Assembly: GCF_964340395.1 (NCBI RefSeq)
Contig: NC_135558.1
Location: 9,156,501 to 9,220,500 of the forward strand
DNA from: Glandiceps talaboti
Lineage: Eukaryota; Hemichordata; Enteropneusta; Spengelidae
Reading direction: 5' to 3'
Length of the DNA stretch: 64,000 nucleotides
Part shown: positions 54,480-64,000 of the stretch, in pieces
How the letters are laid out: every line of letters starts with the position of its first letter
How positions within the stretch are numbered: the stretch's first letter is position 1
Program-made: the position numbers and the translations under genes
Notes under the pieces: model-generated
The model's database searches: none
The model's input: only the letters and a program-made list of their open reading frames with translations
Told to the model about the DNA's origin: nothing

Positions 54480-57400
54480 ATGGCTGTGTCATATTCAGCA
54501 ATCACCAACAAAGAAGTGCTTAGTCGCTACATGAAACTGCCACAAGGAGATAAAGTGCAATGTATGTACATTTGGATTGACGGTAGTGGGGAAGGTATCA
54601 GATGCAAGACAAGGACATTGGATTTTGAACCAAAAGCCCCAGAAGGTAACTAGAAAGTTAAACATTACCGAACCAACTTGCAGCAGAAAATGCTGACTTT
54701 GGTGTATTTGAACTCTTGCATTGGTACATGGTGTTGCCAGTTTGTGTTTACTCTGAAAAAAAAAAAAATTCGTGAAGTGCAAATATCAATAGCTGCAAAA
54801 ATAAGACAATTTATTGAAGTATTTTTTCTCTCCATATAATGAAGTACATTCTGGGTGTCTTTAAATTTTTTTTCCAGGGTCTGTCAGTTTTGTGGTTTTC
54901 ACCCATCTTGTATAAACCTGAAGAAAAACAAATTGCATAACCCCTAGAACCCATTGTATGCAAATGTCATTTGGGTTGAGGTTGATGTTCAAATAACATG
55001 ATGCACTGAATGTATAATTATGTAGAAAGAATAGAATAATGAATCATATGCTTGTGTACAAAAGGTCGTTGAAATCATTTTAATGTCAGAAATATGGTCA
55101 TGGTTTTGATTGATGACTTGATCTTGGGGTGTTTGTTATAACATTAGGCAAGTTATACAACTAGTACTGCCAGGTGTGGGTGGCACCGACTGATAGGCAG
55201 GGTTTTGATTAATAGCAGTGCATGAATAAATGCAATGACTGACAATGTTTTCCTTGGATTTTTCCAGAATTACCAATTTGGAACTATGATGGTTCAAGTA
55301 CAGGCCAAGCTGAAGGAAGCAACAGTGATATGTATTTACATCCAGTGGCTATATTTGACGATCCCTTCAGACTGAGGCCAAACAAATTGGTACTTTGTGA
55401 AACGTACAAATATGACAAAAGACCAGCAGGTATGTAATCTTTTAATACTAGAAACTAGTAATTGTCAGGGATGAGAACGCTATTAGAATCACCACGGCCC
55501 CAGTATATTGTTATGGATGGCAGATCCCAATTTCTTGGTGGCACAGAAAAGTCGTGATAAAATGAAAACATTTGACATACCAGCATACTGAGAGCCTGTG
55601 AAATGTGTCTCGTACAGGGTTCTGATTCCATAAATATTTTACTAGGACAGGCATATCAATTCCTCTGTTCCTGGCCATATTGGGATATGGAAGGCTAGTA
55701 CAGTAGTAGTAGATACAACTGGATATATTTCGTTACGATACAAACACCGACTTTGCAATCTCTGAATTTTGATAAGAGAGAATGGCTAGTTACCCCTTTA
55801 CACATCCTGAAGTTGAAGTCTGATTCATAATTTTGAAATAAAATTTGTGTTCTATTCTTTTTTAGAAACTAACCATCGGTTGACGTGCAAGAAGGTCATG
55901 GACAGGGCAAAGGGTGAACATCCATGGTTTGGTATGGAACAAGAATACACACTCCTTAGCCAAGATGGTCATCCCTTTGGTTGGCCAAGGATGGGATACC
56001 CAGGTCCACAAGGTAAGAAATAAAAAACATAACCTTATTTTTGTGTTGGCAACAGAAGGTCAGACGAGATTAAAAGAAAATGTGCAGATTATAGCAATCT
56101 GCAGATATAGATTTGTTTTGATGTTTAGTGTTACTGACCAGATTGTATATATTTGTATGTATTTGCATAAATTAATTTAATTGGGTGCAAGTGTTGGCAA
56201 ATATCAACATTGTTCCTTTTACAAAGAGTTGAGTTTAGGAAATAAAAGACGAGTCCAGCTACTTTCTACTGTAAATCTCCTGTTATCTGCTTTCAAGCAT
56301 AAATTGGGGGTTATTTTATTCACCTGACGTGCAAATTTATTTTTGTAACTTAACTTAAAAATGGCTTGCCTTTTGTTCATCAGGTCCATACTATTGTGCT
56401 GTTGGTGCTGACAAAGTCTATGGTCGTGATATTCTTGAAGCACATTACAGAGCATGTCTTTATGCTGGAGTTACGATATGTGGGACAAATGCAGAAGTTA
56501 TGCCTGCTCAGGTAAGGAAACTCGAGCTCTAGCCTTTTACCAAACTAAAGATCACAAAATATTTGTACAGATGTTGGTTTATCAAAGTTGGGTCTTGTGA
56601 TTATATTTATTGTGTAGTTGTCCTTGGAGAACAGATCTCTGTCATATCAGGCTTGGTTGTCTTGTGTAATATCAGTTCTACTCAAGATGTTTGTCAAGTT
56701 TTAGCCTTCAGTTTTGTCCATTGTTTAGTGGAAAAAAAACTAAGTTTGCTCCATTAAAATGATAGGCCTATCTTATCAGTTACTGGTGAAGTGTTTGTTT
56801 AGTCATCAGAAGTTACTACATTAGACCACATTTGACGTAGTATGATACCCCCTCACCCCACCCCAGCATTAATCTAAAATTGTATTTTAATGCTCTTTCA
56901 GTGGGAATTCCAAGTTGGTCCATGTGAAGGTATTGATATGGGAGATCATTTATGGATTGCCAGGTTCTTACTCCATCGTGTATGTGAAGATTTCGGTGTT
57001 GTTGCATCACTTGATCCCAAACCCATGCCCGGTGACTGGAATGGTGCAGGTTGTCATACCAACTACAGTACAGAGGCTATGCGAGAAGACGGTGGAATTA
57101 GGTAAGCTTCTGTCATTTTACTGTATTAAAGCATTGACTTCCAATTTTCATTGTCTTATTTTCTTAAATTTGAGGTTGTTTCTCTTGAACCCCCCCCCCC
57201 CCCCCCTTAACATTGGACAGATGATTTAAATGTAATTTCTCCACTTATTGCAGGTATATTGAAGAAGCAATTGAGAAACTTTCAAAGTGTCATATGAGGC
57301 ATATCAGGTTATATGATCCAAATGACGGCCAAGACAACGCCCGTCGTCTCACAGGTCTTCACGAAACATCACATATTTCAGACTTCTCTGCCGGTATTGC

Positions 57401-58563
57401 CAACCGAGGAGCTAGCATCAGAATCCCACGTCAAGTAAGTACAAGTCTGAAAAAAAATTTCTAGCATCTTTGGTTACTCAAAGCTTGTGTGGATGTGAGA
57501 GTTCTCTAAATTTTGGTTTATGATCAGCAAGTACAAGTAAAAAGTGCTGTATTGTACTTATTCTGTGTGAAAGTTGTGAAGCTGGAAAGCTGTTTGTAGG
57601 ATTGTTACTGGTATGCATGCAAACAATTGAACTTTGAACTCTGAACTAGTTTGTAGAATTTCTGATGCAATAGCACTGGTTCATTCCATGTCCTAGATCG
57701 GAGGCCTACTAAAAGAGTACTTTATAGGTTTGATACGTGTGAATTCATCAAATGCTGTTACTTCGCAATTTGACGTGGCATTGTGTTTTGTCGATGTGTC
57801 TCCTGCAGCCAACGTGTCTAGTGCGTGATGAAAGAGTATATATATGAATGGCATGATTATCAGTAGTGTGCATGATAACCTTGTAATCTTTGGACTGTGT
57901 CATGGTTTGAACGATGAATTGATGGTGCTCTGGTATAATACTGATGCAACAATTTAAAAAACCTGACCTGGCAAGTTGTCAGGGAGATTTACTGATAATT
58001 TATGACTAATAAAGTGATGCAATATTTGGTGAAATTTAGAAAGAGGTTCAGTTTTAAATTAATAGAAAGAATATAGTTGCCAATCCCTTCAGAATAATTA
58101 TGTGAAATTTAAAAAGTCAGCATAAAATTAATATAAAGACAATCGTTGCCAATCCCTTCAGAATAATTGTAACAGATCAACATGCTTTTTGCTGATTGAA
58201 ACATTTTTATGGCCTTATGGGTAGACTGAAATCATCAGGTTTGCTCATTAGCATATGAATTGACCCTATTTGCATATAATGGTGTAATATTTGACAGTAC
58301 ACAAACCCTGTCAGGTACTCTAAGCTGTAAACAAGTTTACTACACTATCTGTAGACTGTTTGGAATGTGTAAATCAGAGACATTAACATTTTTATTCTGG
58401 ATTTTTCTCTCTATAGGTTGGGGAAGACAAAAAGGGTTACTTTGAGGATCGTCGACCCTCATCTAACTGCGATCCATACTCTGTCACACAAGCTATTGTG
58501 CGAACGACAATCCTGGAAGACTGGGAAGAAGATGAAGTACCCAAGGAGGAAGATGAATTTTAG
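54480..58563 (+). CDS. GLUL: Glutamine synthetase, eukaryotic type II
   Basis: ATP-dependent condensation of glutamate and ammonia to glutamine. Coding exons: 54480-54645, 55268-55429, 55866-56012, 56384-56511, 56902-57101, 57254-57434, 58417-58563 (TAG); 376 aa, close to the 373 of human. The N-terminal beta-grasp part runs [18 protein letters not shown]...[12 protein letters not shown]. The catalytic part shows [17 protein letters not shown], the glutamate pair in [28 protein letters not shown], the glutamate/ammonia histidine region [11 protein letters not shown], and the ATP/phosphate arginine region [11 protein letters not shown], ending with [13 protein letters not shown]. All catalytic motifs are intact. 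The translated exon begins at 54465 after TTTCCTGTAG and a noncoding exon probably ends at 53174. The C-terminus is acidic ([12 protein letters not shown]). No transit peptide is visible, so the product is probably cytosolic. Confidence 0.98.
58025..58170. repeat. Tandem duplication, about 75 bp x 2, GLUL last intron
   Basis: GTTGCCAATCCCTTCAGAAT occurs twice with matching upstream sequence. Confidence 0.8.
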
Positions 58564-58712
58564 ATTAGCCAACTGAATTGGATATACGCAGACTGGTTCA
58601 ATTCCATAAACACACGAACAATATATGTTCCATCCTTCAAATGAAAAAACACACCAGAACTATTATATAGATTACCACACAGACTTATGATGTACAATGG
58701 TACTACACAACA

Positions 58713-58718
58713 AATAAA
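58713..58718 (+). terminator. Candidate proximal poly(A) signal of GLUL
   Basis: AATAAA 150 bp after the stop codon. Later candidates at 59412, 59530 and 59813 would give longer 3' UTRs. Confidence 0.4.
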
Positions 58719-59329
58719 AGAAGAAAACGTGATTTTAGAAGCCTGGAGACGTCGGGTCACTCTATTAACTATTGGAGATATAATTTTTGCAGGGTTGCAT
58801 CTAATAGCTAGTGTAGAAGACTGACGCTAAAAAAAATCTGAATGTTTCCTGAAATATGCCAAACTACAAATAGGAAATGTCACTTTGTTAAAAGTTTATC
58901 GCACTAAGTAACTTTACCCAAGCAGGGAACTGCTGAATATAAATGTTAAACTTATACAATAATACTTTTTTTGAAGCAATATATGTGGCCATTTTAAATT
59001 TGTTAAAGTTGCGTTTTTGAGCAACTTGATCATTGTATCGTTTCTATTTATGAATTCATTCCAGATTCTATTTGCAATAATGCAGGGTGTCTAAAACATA
59101 AATATTGTTTGATGGGGTTATATGTTGTTTCAAGGTAATAAAACCCTATCATTGAACAGGGTACACACTGTCCTGTTTTGTCCCTCATATGCATGGCATG
59201 TATCTCTACACCCCCCCCCCCCTCCCTCCCTGAGAATATGGTTGTCTTGAGCTGTTGGACGAAATACCATTTCAGACAAATCCCCCCCCCCCCCCCCATC
59301 ACTTGCTCACTGCCATGCAAATAATAAAA

Positions 59330-59565
59330 AGCTAAATTCTAAGATTTACTGATCATTAAATTGTCAGATAAAACTTCATTTTGCATCAAAGTGAGGTAGC
59401 TACTCTCTGTAAATAAAGTCTGGAAAAAATAGTTCATATAATAAAAATCTTAATTCTAAGATTACTGATGGTTTAATTGTCAGATTAAACTCCATTTTGC
59501 ATCAAAGTGGGGTAGCTACTCTCTCTGTAAATAAAGTCAGGAAAAAAAGTTCATCTAAAAAACTG
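59330..59565 (+). repeat. Duplicated 116-bp block with poly(A) signals, GLUL 3' flank
   Basis: Two copies share TAATTCTAAGAT, CATTTTGCATCAAAGTG and CTGTAAATAAAGTC; each carries AATAAA (59412 and 59530). Confidence 0.75.
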
Positions 59566-59812
59566 CTGAGCTGCAGTGGGAAGTTTTATTGACAAAAAAG
59601 TTGTTTTTGGTTATCGTTTCGTTTACTTTCGTTATTGACAGTTTTTGTCATGTGGCATCACAGACTAATGGCTGAAGAAAAGTTCGAAAAGAGAAACTAT
59701 TGCTATTATTTCCAACCAACACTTGTCAAAACTTGCATTACTCTGTATTTATTATTAACTTTCAATTGTATTTTTACTCTTACTTTTCTCAGTGTCGTTA
59801 ATTTGTTTTATC

Positions 59813-59818
59813 AATAAA
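59813..59818 (+). terminator. Candidate distal poly(A) signal of GLUL
   Basis: AATAAA preceded by a T-rich stretch, 1.25 kb after the stop; the last before the MITE at 59884. Confidence 0.35.
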
Positions 59819-59883
59819 AGTACACATGAATTTTGAGTAAAAAAAAGGTCTATGCCTGTATGAGTATGGATGGATGGGAAATT

Positions 59884-60194
59884 AGACTCGGTCCTCGGAG
59901 CATCACATGAAGGGTTGTTTTGTATGCATCGATATCTACTGTATAATTGTACTGTGGGTCCTCATAGGGCTAATCATTTGTTGGCGCGTTACTGTGATGA
60001 TCGACTAAGCCATCATCAGGCTTGAATTTGAACAAGGGTAAACAGTCCTCTGGGCGTGGCATGGAGTGGCAGTAATGTGTCAACAAATGGTTAGCCCTAT
60101 GGGGCCAACAGTACAAGGATACAATTATTCGGTAGATATTGGTACATGCAAAACAGCTAATAGTGATGCTCCCCGAGGACTGGTGAGAGAATCT
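59884..60194. mobile_element. Long-armed MITE, copy 2
   Basis: Same family as 4112-4323 (GTCCTCGGAGCATCACATGA, GTTGTTTTGTATGCATCGAT; right end CCCCGAGGACTGGTGAGAGA). It carries an extra central segment of about 100 bp and lies between GLUL and TRMT1L. Confidence 0.8.
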
Positions 60195-61142
60195 ACAGAT
60201 GGGAAGTACACAAGCACTGTACATTGTGTACACGTACCTATTTACATGATATTTTTTCCTATATTTATTGAATGAAGCTTCTGACTCATTGTAATACCAG
60301 TGTGTTTGGAAAGTATGAATGTTTCCACTCTAGCCAAATCTCTACATGCATTTGGGTCATACAAGGATCAATATAAAACCAGTTTCAGCTAGTTAACTCC
60401 ACGCTTTGTCTCCATGTTTAGTCTGTATATAGATGTGGACCATGTAATTATATATTACAGAAAGCCTTTAGATTACTGGAATTATGGGTAATTTATGCTC
60501 GTGTGGGAAATTCAAATTGCTGCAACTTTGTACGAAGTGCACTGACTTTAACTTGGTTGTGTCTGGAGTACTATATCAATGGGTCGAAGTAATTCTGACC
60601 TATTTTCTGAGCAAACGTTTTTTAAAAAAAAATTCTTATTAAAAACCAAAATTGTGTCAAATAAGAGAATATTTGTTGCTTGAACATATATCATTATTTA
60701 TTGGTTCAGAAATGAACAGATGAGGATAAACACAAGGTTAAATGTAGATGGCAGTTATATATCATCAAAATCAATTTCTTCACAAAAGTAAAAAAAACAA
60801 CACGTGAAATTCAACTGTTGGCAGTCTCAAAACGACTTATGTAAGAATTGAAATTTTAATGTCAACTTTCGTAAACATTTGTTTGCATGCAAAAGGTAAA
60901 ACGGGAACGATTCTATTTCTGTGTACATCTTCACGTGTTTTCCTCATTTGTGGTAACTTAAAAAGAAATGTATTCCATAGAGAAGCCAGGTCTCTTTTTG
61001 TCTATAAACAGTACAGTTTGCATAAAGTGTCAAAAAGTAACTGACAAAAACTGCGCTGCGCCGGCTGTGGCTTGATGGGCATATAGCACGCCCTCTGTAG
61101 TCTGTTCGGCGTTGAGGTTGGAGGTCACCTGTCTGTTGCTCA

Positions 61143-61156
61143 AGGTCATGAGGTCA
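61143..61156 (+). promoter_or_regulatory. Direct repeat AGGTCA-2-AGGTCA near TRMT1L start
   Basis: AGGTCATGAGGTCA, a perfect DR2 nuclear-receptor-type site, 28 bp before ATG 61184; another AGGTCA lies at about 61121. Function not shown. Confidence 0.4.
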
Positions 61157-61183
61157 TGGTGAGGACTCAACTTTTCTGAAAGC

Positions 61184-62540
61184 ATGGCGGAAGTTGGCCA
61201 AGGTACATGTTCAAGCGACAAATGTGCTACTCCCACCCTGCCGGGGTCGTCTCAGGCACGAACCACGACAGAGAATGGTATCGAAGTCGTGATTAAATCA
61301 AACCATGCGACTCCGGGAAAGACGAGTACATTTTTCAACCCCAAAATGCGGATGAACAGGTGAAGTTCTGAACATGCTTTGAACACGTGTTTTTACTTTC
61401 TGTATAGTCATATGTAAATAACGAGGTCAAAATCTGTAAATAGACTCGCCAAAACAAACCATACACGCACAAAATGCATGCCATGTGAATATAGCTGCAT
61501 GTAGTTGATGCTATCGTGGAAATAACCATTGAATGCACGTATTATTTGTCGCTAGTATTCATGTTCCATTTGTCTAGAAGACGATGTAGATTTCAACCAT
61601 GGAAGTAGCACCCACCGTGACACTGTCCTGATTTAACTGTAAAAAAGGCTAATAATATGACTCATGAGCTGTGGAGTCAATGAATAGCAAGTCCAAAGTC
61701 ATTGTTTTGTTTCACTTTTAACACTTGCAAATGAAATACAAAATACAAGTCTCTCAAAAGATATTGACACAAAACAATTTGAGATTGTATTTCTGTTACG
61801 AGTCAAAGGGTTTCTCCTTTTATGTGATGCACTGTCTTATTTACTGTACAGTGCTTTGATATGTATATTTCAAGCCAGTACTTTTCCAGGGAGCCAGTAT
61901 CACATTGCTTTCACATGATCAGCTATAGTCATAATACTTAAGCTTTCTATAAGAGCCTTGTCATCAACGCTACATTGCAGAATGACCTGCAGAGTCACCA
62001 TGCTGTTTTTGCTACCTAATAATGATAATGATTATACTGAACGACAAAATTTGACCATCGAGACTTCTTTATTCATACTGTAATATAATAATGTGATAGA
62101 ACAAGGCACAATTAAATAAATGTTATGACTATAAAAATGTCTACTGAATACATATGTAGAGTGGAGTAGAGTAGAGTGGAGTAGAGTAGCTCTTATGTTT
62201 TATTCTAGCCCTGCTTACAGGCGGTGCACGAGTCTATATTGCTGACAGCGACAATTGTCAGAATCGAGTCCCGGATTACTCTGTATGCAAGCAGGACTAG
62301 CTTTATTCATACTAACATCGTTCTCAACTTTATTTTAACAGAGAAATGGTGTTGTGTGCGCTGTCATCTTTTATAACCGAGAAAGAGAAACCTGTGGAAT
62401 GTCTGGATGCATTTGGAGGTACAGGTATGGACTGCATGTTATTTGAACCATTACATTGTAAAGTACAACACACGAGTGAAGAATACCTATTAGTTGCATA
62501 CAAGTACATACATATCAAATTCTTTTATTTCCAACTTGTA

Positions 62541-62600
<60 letters not shown>

Positions 62601-63636
62601 TTTATTTCTTATATATCACATTACATAATTGCATAAAAATATCAGTGTGCTTCACATGATAAAAATACACATTATATGATTGGAGAATAAAAAAATAAAC
62701 TATAAAAACGGTTTAATAAAACTGACACATTGTGTCAATCATGAATAAAATACTTTCATTAAGCCATGCTGGAGAAATATGCTTTTCGAAAGAGGTGTGT
62801 TTTGACTTATACTTTGAAAGAGGACAGAGGTGCATTGCGAATAGACGAATCCAGAGAGTTCCACAGCCTGGGAGCAGTGACTGAAAAAGTGCATTTGCCA
62901 TATTGCTCCTGGACATAGCGCAGTTCGAAAAGTTTTCTGCCAGGGTTTATGGGAAAACCTCTGGTGATGACATCACATTTACGCAATCTCTTTGTCATAA
63001 GTTAACATCTGTGTATGTAACAGAAATCCTTGATGTGTGAGTAATGAATGAGTGCTAGTGTGATGTACGTTGGTATTTTTGCGTCAGTGTTTGCGATGTT
63101 CTCTGTGGCCGTAATCATGGGTGAAATATGCGAAAGTGCAGCAGCAGGCCCTTCATGATTGAGTGCACATACCGCACTGGCATTCATGCATCATTGATGA
63201 TTGGGTTCTGTTATTATGACTTATGTTTACTGAAACAACAAATTTTGTAATAATATAATCAAGCATTATGTAGTATACTACATTCATGGTATACAATCAT
63301 GTTTTCGGTGTTGCACCACAGTGCATATAGCAATTATACTATGCCCGCGCACTAACGTATGAAACAGTCATGTGATTGTCATCCATGCTTTTCATTATTT
63401 CGTCTTCTTGTAGGTATATCGGGCCTTCAGTGGATCAAACACTGTGAGGGCGCTGTACAAGTAACTATATCTGATGTCTGTAAAGAGTCTACGCAGTTGA
63501 TTCAAGAAAACTGTCAAAGAAACGGCATCAGCGTACAGGGAGAGAAAGATGAACAAACCAATAATTGCACCAACAGTGTTAAAGTTGTCAATTGTGATGC
63601 TAATGTCTTGTTACATCAACAAGCATTTGATTTTGT
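61184..63636 (+). CDS. TRMT1L: TRMT1-like tRNA (guanine-N2) methyltransferase, 5' part
   Basis: Partial gene running off the right edge. Exons: 61184-61359, 62342-62424, 63414-63636 (ends in a split codon before GTAAGT). The first ATG after an in-frame stop at 61160-61162 is 61184. Exon 1 encodes a low-complexity lead and the family motif GKTSTFFNPKMRMNR. Exons 2-3 give the Rossmann SAM-binding core: CLDAFGGTGISGLQW (motif I), VTISDVCKESTQLIQENC, and later CDANVLLHQQAFDF. The GLQW.KH and DANVL.H wording fits TRMT1L better than TRMT1. Known TRMT1-family enzymes make N2,N2-dimethylguanosine in tRNA. The N-terminal zinc finger of vertebrate TRMT1L is not visible, so this form may be shorter, or the true start may be elsewhere. 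A LINE fragment lies in intron 62425-63413. Confidence 0.85.
62543..63000 (-). mobile_element. 5'-truncated non-LTR retrotransposon (LINE) 3' end
   Basis: On the minus strand the sequence encodes the C-terminal tail of a reverse-transcriptase polyprotein (YGKCTFSVTAPRLWNSLDSS, then FKVKSKHTSF-like after a frame change), followed by a 3' UTR with GTGAAGCACACTGAT and GATATATAAGAAATAAATA and an (ATT)n tail. Such tails and the APRLWNSL motif are typical of CR1/L2/Rex-type LINEs; clade not resolved. Only about 450 bp remain, in a TRMT1L intron. Confidence 0.8.
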
Positions 63637-64000
63637 GTAAGTAATAACAAGAGTTGTGAGGAATTAAATACTTGCAAGGGTGGCACTATTAATGTTGGGG
63701 TTTTCACAGTAACACCTTAAAAATCATGGGACAGTTGGTTGAAAAAGAAAACAGAAAAAAAGTGGGAGTGCGTACATACGTGTTGGTGATGCTTTCAAGT
63801 CATACTAACAGTGTGGATGCTGTAGAAGGAAACTATGACCCATTCCATTTATTCATAGTGATAAACAATAATTTTATTTAGTCCTGTGATACACAGTTCT
63901 GCCATCTTGGCATTTGCTGTGTTTTTCATTATCTGACCAGAGAGGGCGCTGTTAAAAATTTGGTCAACTTCAAGAAATATAAGGGACAATCGCACATGTT

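Overview
The window is animal nuclear DNA: AT-rich, with many GT-AG introns, dense microsatellites and many short inverted-repeat (MITE-like) elements. The proteins look like those of a non-vertebrate animal, probably marine. I favour an invertebrate deuterostome (lancelet or acorn-worm type), but a lophotrochozoan cannot be excluded. I read the splice structures by eye from protein similarity, splice consensus and phase continuity.

Layout. (1) 1-30957, + strand: the last 14 coding exons of ANAPC5, an anaphase-promoting complex scaffold subunit; its N-terminus lies before the window. (2) Intron 4920-25056 of ANAPC5 (about 20 kb) holds three antisense genes, A (7183-9401), B (12751-15143) and C (19957-22349). 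Each encodes a secreted collagen plus gC1q protein of 267 aa. B and C lie in a recently duplicated segment of about 4 kb; A is an older paralogue. (3) 30901-32678: a minisatellite of about 58 bp and 30 copies whose first copy is the last coding stretch and stop codon of ANAPC5. (4) 36634-42851, +: AIF1, a 147-aa EF-hand protein in six coding exons. (5) 42852-52900: about 10 kb with no recognisable gene, rich in foldback elements and microsatellites. (6) 54480-58563, +: glutamine synthetase (GLUL), 376 aa in seven coding exons plus a likely noncoding first exon. (7) 61184-63636, +: the first three coding exons of a TRMT1L-like tRNA methyltransferase, running off the end and carrying a LINE 3' fragment in an intron.

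The four host genes are unrelated housekeeping or immune-type genes, all head to tail on +. Only the nested C1q cluster behaves like a fast-evolving immune locus. Two observations stand out. First, B and C look identical over most exons and introns, yet all 18 amino-acid differences fall in two short blocks of the ligand-binding gC1q head. Second, the collagen region contains an array of 54-63 bp Gly-X-Y units separated by 21-nt linkers. Each linker starts like a splice donor and ends like a splice acceptor, so the array resembles mutually exclusive or decaying cassette exons. I saw no retrovirus-like or other virus-like element, no CRISPR and no tRNA or rRNA gene.
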